NCBI GenBank assembly: GCA_029964075.1
Contig: CM057136.1
Coordinates: 4,650,001-4,714,000 of the forward strand
Length of the DNA: 64,000 bases
Reading direction: 5' to 3'
Source of the DNA: Patiria pectinifera
Lineage: Eukaryota; Echinodermata; Asteroidea; Valvatida; Asterinidae
In this document: piece after piece, positions 1 through 14,000 of the stretch
Layout of the letters: each line of letters opens with the position of its first letter
Position numbering within the stretch: the first letter of the stretch is position 1
Translations under genes and position numbers: made by a program
Notes under the pieces: model-generated
Database searches by the model: none
Seen by the model: only the letters and a program-made list of their open reading frames with translations
What the model was told of the DNA's origin: nothing

Positions 1-1428
1 CGGGGCAAATGTCACAGTGAATGCCTCTCGCTTGAAGTATGAAGCAGCCCCAAGGTACACGTAGCTGTAGATGTGAGTGGCTGGTGTTAGTCAGCAAGAT
101 ATAGAGGATGTACAGGCATGTCACTGTCAAGGAGTTTGAACTGATGGTGGACAGCAAGCATGCATGTTAGACATGCATCATGCAAATCAACACATCCACA
201 CTTGGTCCAGTGTTGAACTCTGCACATCCTCTATACATGGTATGCTTCTAAACTTGTTAACATTTGTTCAAATAACCATTCATTAAATAACCTCAAACAC
301 GTTTGTCTACAGTGTACTTTTTATAAAACAACATAGGTGTGATAATCAAATGTTTACCAAATGATTTCTACTTCAGTCCATTATGAGTCAATCACAAGTC
401 ACAGGATGAACGCCCCTTTGGCACTGTGTGGGTTTTGAAGATGAAACATGTACCTGTTGTTTTTTAAAACTCTACCTTTGGTGTACATGTGTGCATTTCA
501 ATTTGACTGGCTCCTTACATGTTTGAGGTATTTATGGATGGAAATGCAAGTAACAGCCTTCTCAATGCACAGCACTTATGACTGAATGAAGAGGAAAACC
601 CTTGGCATGTACATAACCAGCATGCAAATATGCAGGTGCAAAATACCAAAAACACTGAACATTTAAAAAGTGTTCAGTTTCCAGCAAAACGAAAGTTTGT
701 GCTGATCAAGTGAACTGTGAAGATGATGACTGTAAATCAAGCAAACAGTGGCATTAGTTTATTAAAGTGGGGAAATCTGGCCCTTACCTTTTTGTGTCCC
801 AAAAAAAACCCTCAAATTTTAGTTCTTAGGCAATTCAACCCTTAAAGTGACATTTCTCAGTGTTAAAATAAATACTGTAACCCCGAACATGAGGCAAATC
901 CTGCATATTTTTATCAAATGTGGAAATTTTATTTTTAAAAAAATAATAAATAAACATTGATTGGAACCTTTTTAGTAAAGTTCTAATACCAAAACTGTTT
1001 GATCATTTTCCAAACCCTTTGATGAGTTGCTGAAAAAGGGTTGAAAATGCAGAAGTTTCAGGTGTGAATATTCTCAATGCACATTACATGTTTCCTACGA
1101 TCTTCCTTCCCTTGTTTCCCCCTTTTCTTCCCCTCTCCCCCTCTCACACGCCCCGCCCCCTCTTTAAGACTCTCGTTTTCCTGTAGAGGTGCAAGTCACC
1201 TGTTTCATCTTGCCACTCACTGGCTTAATCCTTAATCTGACATAATCCTTTTAGCAATTTATTTCTATTATAAGTTTTAGTATTTTTAAATCTTTGATAC
1301 TGTATATCTTGTAATGTTCATATTTTTGTTAGCCAGTGGGAAAATGTAATAAAAGTAAAAAAAAACATGCTTTCAAAACTCACTTTGCACACAGTGCATT
1401 TCATCAGTGAAGGGAAACCATTTCAACT
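1..1428. other. 3' flank of USP gene; no other gene seen
   Basis: I see no coding exon here. The part next to 1428 should be the 3' untranslated region of the minus-strand USP gene. The remainder is AT-rich sequence without a recognisable repeat or protein match. A pyrimidine-rich stretch at about 1105-1165 is simple sequence. Confidence 0.6.
1258..1263 (-). promoter_or_regulatory. Candidate poly(A) signal of the USP gene
   Basis: The plus strand reads TTTATT, which is AATAAA on the minus strand, 166 bp downstream of the USP stop codon. It is the first canonical hexamer after the stop. Assignment as the used site is inference. Confidence 0.5.
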
Positions 1429-2092
1429 TCATTCAATTGCTAAATGCCATCCAAGGTCCATGTTACAGTGCTTACCATATGTCTGCTGTGTACCAGTCAC
1501 ATTGTTTCTCCGTTTATCTTCATGCATGCCTGGCTGTGTTACGCCGTTTCTTCTGATGTCTTCATGCATGCCTGGCTGTGTTACGCCGTTTCTCCTTGTA
1601 CCGGTTTCTTCATGGGTGCTTTGCCGTGACATACTGTTCACTCCATCTTCACTTCCATGTATGCCATATTTCTGCCATGCACACACTGGTGCTTTCTCAG
1701 TATTCTCAGCACCTAAGAGTTGAGATGAGTATGAGAGCCAATTGTTGGCAACGTATGATTCACGTCCAGCGTTTTGATTCCTATTGAGGCTTGTCATCCT
1801 GCTGTGGGCATCACATGATCTGAAGTTATCAAGAGTCTTCCTGTCATTCACAAACACATCCGCTGACATTCTAGACCTAGGTACATGTATGTGTGTGTGA
1901 GTGACCTGTGATTGGTTGGGTCTCATAGCAAGTCCACCATCATTCTCTTGCTTGGCAGACTGTGAGCCTGCATCTTGCATGTACAACTCTTGAAGCTGTT
2001 GCTTGAGTCTGTCAACTTGACTGCTGTCATCAGAAGCTTCTTGTAAGTTGATGAGATTTAAATCTTTGGCCACTGATGGTGGCTGACTTGGA
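1429..2092 (-). CDS. USP54: USP terminal coding exon
   Basis: Acceptor CACAG|T at 2093, 220 codons, stop TGA at 1431-1429. It starts with [12 protein letters not shown], has a short coiled-coil-like stretch ([12 protein letters not shown]), and contains a 14-residue direct repeat described separately. The C-terminus has no known domain. Confidence 0.88.
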
Positions 2093-5000
2093 CTGTGAAC
2101 AAAGCACAAAGAAGAGTGTCATTTGTTAGGACAGTTAACCGGCAGTATCGGCCCAAGACCCCTACACCCCTAGGAACTAGTCGGTAATGGTAACAAAAAA
2201 TCATGTAAAGTCATGTAAACAAAAACATAAATTAGGGCATCAAACCAATGTTCGGCTGAGGGAAATAAAAGTGCTTTAGATATGATCAGATTTTTTTTTC
2301 TGAAATCTTAAAATTTCCTAGATTTTACTTTACAATTCAAGTCACAAGCATTGCTGCAAAAAGACGTGGGCGACTGTGCACATTTCCATCACCACAATTA
2401 ATACTATTGTTTAAGATTTTGAGCAAAAAGGACCATACCACCATATATCAGAAGCGATAAATGAATGTATGTGACAAGTGTACCGCATGTACATGGGCAT
2501 AGTACCACTTCTGTATGGATTTCTTATTGTGTTGGCTGGATTAGTCGTCGTGTATTTAAGGATTGTGCGCATGACAAGAATTGCTGACCTGGCAGGAGAC
2601 GTGTCCTTCTGACCAACAGGATAGGCATCCAGGCCACGTAGTATAGTCAACCGTCGATGAAGGTTTCTGGACTGTAGCACAGCAGTGTTGGATCTACTGT
2701 GTAGTAACAGTCGCTTCTGAGAAGATATGCCATCCAGTTTCAAACATTCCTTTAATTTGGCTGCAACAAAACAAGGAACGTATGAAAGTAAACTGATTAA
2801 AACAGTGCACAAATGAACAGTAGCATACAGCATTTCAAACAAATGTCCTAAATTTTGTCATATGAAATATTTTGATCTCAAGAGCAGAGGGATAAATCTG
2901 GCACCGTCAAGTTCCAAGAATGTAGTATTTTTTTTTTTTTTTCGGACAAGAACATTTTGAATCATTATTATGGGCAAACACTTATTTTAAAAAATTCAAT
3001 CAGTTATAGTCTTAAGGCCAATGAAAACAGCTCTCCGACAAAGTTCAACAAGATTCCCAAAATTTCTGAAAACTTCTCATAATCTCAACAAAACCTCTCA
3101 TACTCTCAACAAAACCTCGCACTCTAGATTTCTTGGGAGTATACTAACCCTATCTGGTCTAAAGCATGTAGTGCACTGATTTCAAATTACTTATTTGAAT
3201 GTTTAAAAAAAGAAGCATGTTTTAGATTACTGTCATTTTATTCCTGTGTTATTGTAATACTTACTAACTGATGCAGTGCAGAGAGCTAGAGCTGTAGCTA
3301 AGTCACCAGCATCTCCCTTCAATCTAGACTGAGCCTCCAGATCAGCACATTCAGCACAAATCTCATCACAGATAGTATCCACATCCTGTAGCCCACTCGA
3401 TGCTTGGTAATCATATCTGTCTGTTTGCATCTGTTGAGTGGATTCTCTTGCTGTATCCACACTGTCTAGTGGATAGCCTGTGCGTGTAGATGTAGGTGTC
3501 TCAATGGAATACACACTACCAGAGCTGGCACTGGATCGATCTCTGCTTCGATACCCAGAATCTCTGCTTGCAACTGAATCTCTGTTTTGAAGACTCTGAC
3601 CTGACACCAGGCTTCTCCTGCTTGTTTTAGGATCAACGCTGGTACTGTAGGAATTGTCGGTGTGCTGTAACCCCTGACTACTTGTATTTCTAACCAATGA
3701 TTCAGACTTATCATAATCCCTGTCTATCCTTTGCATGTTCCTCTGCTTAGCTTGGTCCTGACTGATGTTCTGCTTGTCTGGCTTTAAGATACCATCGTAG
3801 CCATATCGATCAGTTCTTGCTGCCAGTGATAACTCTTGATCTGAAGTGACTCCATTCCTGCCCTGCTGTGACTGATGCCCATTGCTACTCCCCAATGATA
3901 CATCACTAGTGCTAGACCTCTTCTGCTGGATATTATTCTTGATAGCGCTGGCCAGTATTCCTTCCTCAGCCAATGCAATGTTCTGCACAGACACTGACTT
4001 ACCAGCTCTCAAATCAAAGCCTTGGTGTAGATTGGGTACACTGCCAAACTGGGCCTTGGTTTGGTTGGTTGGATATCCCGCTATTGGAAGAGCCTTGTGG
4101 GGTGGCATCATGTTAGCCAACCTATTAGTCTGACCACTGATTGGTTGCCTATCTGGGATGCTAGTGGGCACAGTGCGTGGCTGTGAGTCCGATAGTGTAC
4201 CGTTACTAAATGAGCTGTGACGCTGAACTGTATGCTTGTTATCAATATTCCGCCTTGACTGGGATGCTTTGGGTGCAAGGCCCATCGTATGACTAGGACG
4301 TCCACTCCAGGATTCATGTCTCTCGAGTTTCTTAGGATGGGGCATTTGGGTGAAAGCTGTCATATGATGAAGAGGATGAGTAGAGCTGTCATTTCTATCT
4401 CCTCTTGAGACAATGGGAGATGCAACATGCATGTCAGATACCGGGAAACCTTGAGATCTAGTAAGTGACACATTGCCAGTGACTTCCTCACTCTGATGTG
4501 GATAACGTGAACTCATCATCAGATCATCAGACAAGCTATGGCGTTGATCACCTTGCATCTTTGTTCTACTCTGTGCTACTGATGATGAATTTGGTACAGC
4601 ACCGGTCGTATCAGTACTTAGCTGGTTAGAAGTTAGAGGCTTCTGAAGGGTCCTGTAAGATCCTTCATTTTCTCGTACACTGGTCTTTCCAGCATAACTG
4701 CCTGGGCGTTTGTGTACTGAAGACTGACTATTTTGGCTTGTACTATGGCCACCATCCCGCCTAGTCTGTAGTTTCTGCACTGCATCATGGCCAATCTCTA
4801 CCACATGTTTCTGTCCTGGTGCTGCTGTATCTTGGCTTGCATAGACTGGCTTATACTCCACAACTGGCTGCATTGGCTGATATTTGCTCAAGTTGGAAGT
4901 GCTACGAGGATCACGTGCAGGATGGGCTCTTGAATTTTTGTCTGGAGAAAGCAATAAAAAAAAACTTGATGAAGGTACTGATCACATCTTATAGAGAAAC

Positions 5001-8000
5001 AATACAAACTGGTATGTCTAATGTGAAGCAATATTTCCTAAGTACACCCATATTTTGTTTATCTTTGTTACAATGTGTTCAATTCTTTGAAGGCTGAAGA
5101 GGACTAAATAGCTGGTGAGAATGTCTACTGAACTACTAGAAAAGTAATCTACATTCATTGTGTCCGGACAATCCAGCAACTAAAAGTCCTGATGAGCAAA
5201 GGAAGATGTGATAGAAAACTTGCAAGAAAAATGAGAGAAAGAAATGTGGCGCATCCTCTGAAACAAATTGGGAGACCTTCAACATAAACCAGGATAGCTC
5301 AGTTGGTGAGCAGGAATACAATGCTTGGATGCTGCTCAACCCATCATTATGTCTGATGTTGATCCAGCCTGAGGGTGAATGTTTCAAAGCTGTTTCATTG
5401 AACCTTTCTTCCTACTGACAAGCTGAACACAGCCCTATGTTTTTCCCAGCCTGTTGAATCAATGTTCCATGCTTGAGGATTAAAGACCAAGTACAAGATG
5501 AGATACAATTCCTACCCTTATTCTTGGAATACATAAACTTCTGGTGTAACTGGAGTTAGTTTCATTTATTGTTATACTTGTTTCTGGGGGTTCTTAAATT
5601 TACTACCTTACGGAGACATGAGCACAATAGGGAACAAAAGATTGTATACGTCTCCAGAAGAACATTTCTATAGATGAATAAGTCTCCACAAGAATTTCAC
5701 GAAATAGATTTTACTCAAAAACTAGGAATTTCCAAGGTAGGTTGATCTGTCGCAAATGGAAGAGTTTTAGAAAAGGGATATTTAGTCCAAATTTCAGCCC
5801 AGGAAATTAATTCTGGTTAAAATAAGAGCATTTTGAAACTTCAATTTCACACTCGAAAACTTTACTACACGAGAACAAAGAAATGTCTCCACAGGAATAC
5901 AAATTCCAGAATGGGAGGTCCCTCGGTAAGAGATGAAGAAGGAAATTAGTTTTAGAGGTTGGAGGAAAATTCTGGATTAATATTCCAGGGGGAAAAAAAC
6001 ATAATCAGTGCAGACTGAAAACTGAAAACCCATAGACACGTAGGCTCTGGGTAGAATAAAACCTGAGTTACAACTGTGGAAGGTGAGGAACGTATCGTCA
6101 AACTAATCTGATCCTCCTGATTCAACACAAGTATGTGTGGTCCTTTCTAAATTGTTGAACCGTCATACAATGTTGCCTTTAGACCAGAGTTTTAGTCAAA
6201 ACAATATAAACTGCAGGTTTTTTTTCAAATAAATTATTTAAGCAATCAATAAATGATGTACACCTGTATCATATAGGCCCAACAACTCAATGCTTAAATG
6301 TGTTGCATTGTTGCATGTGAGATCAGATATAGAATCCTGACAATGTAAGTACCTGTTGGACTCTTGAGCTGTGTGTAGCCAGGTAGTACTGTGGATTCCT
6401 TAGGAGCCATATCTGTAGGTACTGGGGTGCCATCAGGGTTTGCAAATAACAGTAGCAATGGCTGTGAGTGACCACGCTTACATCTGTTCACAACATCTCT
6501 CCAATTAGGTCCAACCTTCATGAAAAATAGGAAAGATGCATAGTAGATAGAGATAGGATAGAAACCTGAAGACTAGGACTAGCATAAACAGGTAAAGACT
6601 AGTCTTGAGCCTGTCACGATTGATTCTGAAACCTTCACACAACAGAACAACGTTTGGTCAATCGCACTATCAGTGCATATCACATGTGCTGAACTTTAAG
6701 TAAAGTGCACATTTGTTTTCCTACTTACATGTATACAATGGTATGGCAAGTACGACATGCAATTTATAAACAAGTTTGGGTAGTAGTCAACTAGATTCAA
6801 CTTTAACAGGCATAGCTTAATGTTCAATCGTCCTGTATGTACACAAAATCTTGGACAATCTACAGATTTTCTTCAAAATTTACCAATGTAGTAACTTTTT
6901 GTGGTTTTGTTTTAACGGTTGCCAGAAGTTTCTGTGGGTTTAAGAAGTGTGAACTAACAGTGTATTATCCTGAAACTCTGTTACCTGTTTGACCGTTGCA
7001 TCATCAAAGTACACCCAGAGTCTCAGTGCTGTGTTGTAGAAGAACGTGGAGTAGTGTTTGCCATAGTATGTTACCACGCCAACCAAATGAAGGGCAGCTC
7101 GCTTGGCTTTTTCATCAACTACAGAATTAAACAACTGAAAGCAAAAAACGACAACTACAGATTAAACTCTTTGCTCCAAATTTTTTTTTTTAGTCATCTT
7201 CAAATGAACCTTGTCTCAAGACATTCAAATATAAAGATGAATGAATGGGAAGTATTATTTCTTTCATTTCGTGAGATTCGTTGATGGCACAGATGTACAG
7301 TATAACAATTCCATTCATTTATGAGACTAACATTTTCCAACCGCAAAAACCAATATTGTAATTTCAAGTCTTCTGAAGTACATGAAAAACATTGTCATAG
7401 CTTTGAAACAGGTTTTAACAAGTAATGAGTAATACTAAGGAAATATATTTTTAAATTCATCAGTTCTGGGCAATCCTTGGAAAAGATGGAATAAACTGAA
7501 CACTTTTGTGAGCATCACTTTAGAATCATCTAATCCCATATTCTTGACTAGAAGGCTATAACTATTGGTTGTCTTACATCAGGCATTCGTAGTGATGTAC
7601 CAAGACACTGGATGACGTCCACAATGTGATCCTTCTCTGGACGATCACTGTCCCAAACCAGGCCAATAGCAACTGCAGGGAAAATGTGGATCAACAATTC
7701 AGACATTTAGCATGGAAGGGGGTTGTGCATAGTATTCCAACATTGGCTAATAGTGGTTCAAGGTGGAGTAGACCATTTGCAGCTATCCAAAAATTAACAG
7801 ACCAAATTATTGTGAAAAAAACTTATTTGGTTACAGATAGTAATGACACTAAACTCCTTGGGAAATTATTCCTTCTGGCATGCTGTCATTTTGAAGAAAA
7901 CAATAAAAGAAGGTCATTTCCAAAGATGTGTCAAGTGACACATTTTTGGAAATTTCCGTGAATGGCAATGCGTTCTAATGTGTAGTTGGTTAACAATTGG

Positions 8001-11000
8001 GCAAATCCATGAATGGGTGACAACCGGTTGAATGCGAATCATGTCTCGAATGCCGATTTCAGGATTGTGGCATGAGAGGGAGCAATTCCAAATATGACTC
8101 GGCAACTTTGGAATTGAAGTGGAGATCCAGAATATTGTGTTTATGTTTGTTTTGTTTCCTCGAAATGTACACCATGCACAGAGCTAAAAGTTCACCAGGT
8201 TTAATAGTTATTCAGCATCCATCTTTAGATTTTGAGCACTTTTGTTGGTTCAAACCAAAAAACTGGACAAATTACAAATGGTCTACTCTACCTTTATTAA
8301 ACTAGCCACACAGATAGTGCCTGGGGTGCAATGGGAGGGAGGTGGAGGGGGAGAGGTACCCAATGGGTTTCAAACTATCAAATGCATTTTTGTTCTCCAA
8401 AATTCTGAGTGAGGGTGGCACAAGGGGGAGCACAAAGGAGATCACAGGGGCATCACACAGGCCTCGAGCAGAAGGCCCCCGCAGGAAACATCTGTTTCAT
8501 AAGAATTTTACACACTGAGTTTACATGCAACCAATACAACATGAAACCAATACAACATGCAATTCTATCTTAATTCTGCAACCTTGCTCAATGAACGTTT
8601 GAAACCTCAAGCTACTGAGAGTATAGTTACTTTGGTTTCTTAGAGTATGGTGCATGCAGTTGGGAGTGAGTGTTAGTGCAGTGCAAGTAGCCCCTGTTAC
8701 ATGCTCTCAGCCAATAGGATGTATAGGCGAGGATTTATTATACTCTCCAGAGTCCAGACCAGATGTTAAGAGTCACGTTACACACAAAAAGTACTTGGAC
8801 AGAACAAACTACTACAATCAGTTTGGAGGTGTCACATGCAGTGTGTCAAATTGCTTCAGCACTTTAGAATACAATTACATGATTGGACTGAGCACATGTT
8901 TCTTCTCTGAAAAATTCTGCATACAGTTGTATGATCTCTGACCGTATTTTCACCCCCTGGGCTATATTTCAATTTACATCATAAAAACTCTCAGACAGAT
9001 ACTTGATTTTGTCAGACTTGGTGATTTTGCCAGACTTGGTGATTTTGCCAATAAAAACAAATTACATTGATTACAATTTTCACAATTCAGCCAATTGCCC
9101 TTTCATTTATAATATAGTAATATAATATAAAGAATATCAGCTTTTATCAGTAATTATTTTTCTGCAATTTGAGGGTAGTTAAACAATGCCTTCTAATATA
9201 AAAAATCTAACGATGTTGTTATAACTGAGAGGAAAAGTGAGATGACCTTATCCTCATGATGAAATACTAACCAACAGGGGGCGTGGTCAAGTGAAGGCGG
9301 AGCCTATTAACAGCAACCACACCCATACCATGGAATGAAGACTAGCAGAAAAACCAGTCAACTCACATTTATCTTCTTTTATTTTTTTTAAAGCATCCAT
9401 ATATATTTCATTCTCAAATAGTCTCATAAACATGATAATAGTTTTGAAACTGTCTTTTCTACAATGTCAGCATTTTAATTGGGCCACATTCAACTCCTTG
9501 ATAAAACATTTGCACTTACCAACATCGGGGCAGTTCATGAGAACCCTTCTTATGTTGATCTTCTTTCCACATTCACTCTAGTAATAAGCATACCAATGCT
9601 GAATCATTATCAAAAGGCCTGTGACTAAATTCCTACATGTAGGTAGCTAGGTAGGGAGGATGTTTCTCCTCATCCACCACCTTGCTCCCATCAGACATCA
9701 TCCATGTACACAAAGCATGATGTCATTTCATATCACAGCTTTGATTTCTTCTAGTATCCACAAAGCAAGTTCTATAAGGAATCACTCCAGTTTCTCATCA
9801 CAAACTGAATTCTTACCCTGATACCCTGTTGCTTATAATCCTTCTCTGTTCAAGCGCAGCATCAATATTTCTACTTTGTGAACTGTTTCTTCATGTTTCT
9901 GAGGTTCTTTCTCTTTCCCTTCTTTGTGTAGCCCTAACCTACGATGGTCTGTCCACCAGTCAATTGATTGGCTATTTTCATAAGCGTTGGCGTAGCGGTA
10001 CTTTCCTCACCTTCCACTGCTGTGACTCGGATCTGAATCCCGCCTGGGTCTACATGTGGATTGGCTTTTCAGTCCCTACCTGATTCGATGGTTTCCGCAG
10101 AATATTCTTCTGGGGGTTTTCCTCCCGCCTCTAAAACTGTAACTTCTTCTCTGTATACTGTAATGGTAGTTTGCGAACTACAGTGCTAAGGCGCTTTTGA
10201 GGAATCCTTGGTTTCATTACCAGAAATAAATATTAATTTTAATAATAATTATTAAAGAAAACAAAGGTGCTGAAACTATATCTCAACAGAAGAATGAAAA
10301 GAGTTTGAGCAAAGTGAATGCAAGCTGTCTTACCGGACAATCTCGGATGTCTCCCACTGCTCCTGCATTCCTCAACACATGACCAAAGCAGACAGAGCTA
10401 CTCCAATGGTGTCTCTCTCTTAACTTCTTGGCCTCGGTGCTACAAAGATACATGGACAGGCAAAACAGCAGAACGTTTCATATTACTAAGGCTGGACCTG
10501 ACTAGCGACTATCTATGAATGATAGGGCTTGTTTGGCCCTATCTAAGGTATTTCTTACGGCTATACAAAGATCAAGGTGTATCTAAAGTAACATGCAAAC
10601 CACAGCCTGTCTTCACTTCAGGAAGGAACTTTTAGCGGTGAAAGTGCACATTAGAAGTTCTTCAGTAAGGTTTTTTTGTATGAGACCAGATCCTCTGATA
10701 TGGGTCTTAAAGGACGTTACTTTTAAATATATCTGTTATTCATAGCAGTAGAAACAGCATATTACCCAGTATGAAATCTTAATATATACGTGGAAATATG
10801 TATGAAATCTTAATATATCCCAACATTACGTGGGTGAAGTTCCTACTGACTTGTGTACAAGATTCGTCAAAAGGTTGTTATTGAAAAGTAGCTTTAACTT
10901 GTGACTCATTTTGTTGGGTTGGGTCACATACAGGGTGAGTTAAAAAGAAAGTGAACTGGATTAATGATTTAATACACCAATGAAGCATGTATTGTGGAAA

Positions 11001-14000
11001 AAAGAATCACTGCAATTGATCCATGCTATCGGATTCATGTTTTACTAAAAGACTCCATTTTATAAGCTGCCCATGCTTTGAGGTTATTCACCTGAGTGAG
11101 AACCAGAGATTACACACAGGCACTCAAATTTAAATGAGATTTCTATCATTTGAGTCAAGTATGAAACATTATTTTTAATGTCAGATTTGTGTTTTTTATA
11201 CAAGGAACAAAACAAGTCTCTGTTTTTAAAAGATGATAGGAATTTTGGTCTGTTTTCCTGTGCAAATTTCATTCATTCATGGAGGTAGGAAAATATCCGT
11301 GGTTCATTGTATTTAAAGGGTATTCATAAATGCATATCGGTAAATGATCAGTGGTGGACAGCTGAATTTTGTGATATTTATATTAAAATAGAAATAAATT
11401 GTGAATAGAATATTTAATTCACATGAAATGTTCATAGTTACTCGTCAATAACATGTACTTTATTCCTGTGTAATTATATTAATTGGAGCGAGCCACATAT
11501 TTGTTCATATTTTTTTTCTAACTCGGGTCACTTCCCTTTTGATTCATTCTGTATAAAAATTAACAATTGGCAGCACACACACATAAACATGCTGTGCAAA
11601 TACTAAGCAAGTACTTACCATATAGCAGTACAGGAAACATAATGTACCATTTGAGTGAAGGGAAAGGGCTCTGATGTAGCTCCACATGTACAGACACTCT
11701 GTCATCAAACATACAATTGATGCAAATGTAAATAAATTGTGTTGTTAAGTCCATCACAAGTCAAATCACAAGTCCAGTCACAATGAACAGGGGATGAACA
11801 TTAACAACAAAGCCTTTGACACAGTTCATGTAAATAGCTTAAAAATATTTCTAATTGCATTTAGTTTTTCAAATAAACTGTACAATGAGAAATTTGTAAT
11901 CAACACTCTTTGCAAATGTAAAGATTTTAGTGTTATTGCTAGTGAACTTGAGTATTATGATATATTCAAGAAGGCAGAAAGTCTAATATTCTGTTGGGTT
12001 TTTTCTCTGTACTTGCCAGTTGGGTCATACCAATTGATAAAGTTGTCGATAAACATTTTTTGGGAATCAGACCGTAGAACTGTTAAAATTATTTTCTTCA
12101 CCAAATATTGTCAATCCATACAGATGAAAGTAAAGACTGCTGACTTCAACACACAAATACACACGTGTTCATGTGGAATACTTACATGTTCAATGAGTGT
12201 CATAGCAAACTTGCGATGTGGGATGCAGTATTTAGCATCACACAATTCCTCCTTGATATTATGGGCAAGATGAAAGTGGATGCGAGTCAAGATATTCTCC
12301 TGTGCAGAAATGCAATCAGCAGGAATAGTGAGGGATATTTAGAGTGCGGTAACAGCCATTTTGTTTGACACATATCCACATACATACACAGGTCTACATC
12401 TGTAGCTCTTCAGATACAAATCAACTTTGCAATGTACACAATGGGTCATTCCTCCATTCAGCAATCTCTTTATGAATTCAGGTCATCTATTTCATAAATG
12501 TGGATTGTTAATTGGTTGCAAAACTAACCACACCATGCTTTTAATTCAGATGCATTTTCGGAGCTACAAGTATTAAAATGTTTGCCAGTAACTTGTATTT
12601 ATTGGAAAATGAGCTTTAGAAAGGAAAAACAAAAAAGCTAGCATTCAGTCTAGCATGCGGAACCAGCTTACTCTGAAGATTTGAATTCAGAATTTGAAAA
12701 GTTCAATGTTTGAAACATACGTAGTCATCTAGAAGGACTCCCAAGTCCATTCAGTGGAAAATTGATAAACATACAAAAACAAAGTTGGCATGTCTGAAAC
12801 CCAACTCTATTTTGGTCCTTATTCTATTTGATTTAGGATGACTCTGGAAGACTAGTCAGAACCAGGCATTACTGACTGGATTGACTTGACATAGACAAAT
12901 CATCAAAGTTATTAGATGACATGGGAACAAGAACAAGTTGCAAAAACCATGTTCACTATTTCCTCACTGTTCCCATGTTACTTTTCCTTTGAGGAGATTC
13001 TGCAAATATCCAAACGCCAAAACCTCTTACTTTTACAATTTGCAAATACACATTGTTAATTTACTCCCCTTCAGATTATTTAAAATGCAGAGCCACAATA
13101 TAGCGCAGAGTGTCCAATTCTAACATACATGTAGATCACCCAAAATTGAATATATACTTCCGATGTCAGGTCAGTTGACCAATTTAGATTTAGATGAGAC
13201 ATTTTAAATGAACATCTAAGGCCAAAAAAAAGAATAGTTCTGCTTCCGGTTACCCGACCGACCCTATTTTTAGGCTGCGACCCTAAAAAATTTATCAGCA
13301 ATTCCCAAAAAAAATATAAAAAAATGATTGAATAAATAAAAATAAAAACCTTATGTCTTGTCTGTCTTCACAAAATACCTCTCAACAACCCTTTTGCATC
13401 AAAAAATGCTTGTATTTATTGTTTTCTTACTTACATTCGCTATTTTTTCAAAAGAAACCTCCGTTATTTTTACAAATTCGCTTCGCGATTCAACTACTTG
13501 CAATTCGATGTCTATAATCACGTGCGTAATAAGCGCAATGCGGCGACGACTGGTTCCCGCCGCGCCGCGCAGGGGCCAATGATGAAAATGCGGTATCTAG
13601 TCTGTGCACGGCTATGCGATCGATAGCTATGCAGTCGCAGGCACGTGCTCTGTCAACTGGTTGGATTCGACATCGTAAAAATGCCAAAAAAGACATCGTA
13701 AAAATGCCAAAAAACACCGATGGAGAAAGAACATTTTTGCAAGTTAATTCACAGATTTGATCTAGCTTGTCTGTGTATGTATTTTCCGTGTTCAATAGTT
13801 CATTTTGAGATCGTACTACTCGTATTTGGAGTGATACAATGCAGCGTGTTTCCCGAAATGTTCGACCCGTTGGCCGCGGGCACATGTACATGTACAGTGC
13901 ATCACACACTTTGGAGTTTTGGCCAGCTCCCCTTCTTGACTAGCGTTGTGCATATGGTGCGAACAACCTGAATTTTCCACAATTTTTTTTACGAATTATC

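Noticed and set aside
3882-4317. Open frames antisense to, or in other frames of, the long USP exon
   Set aside because: Shadows of the real 558-codon exon.
11794-12273. 159-codon plus-strand frame
   Set aside because: It overlaps the minus-strand USP exon 4 and continues into intron; AT-rich composition and no recognisable domain.
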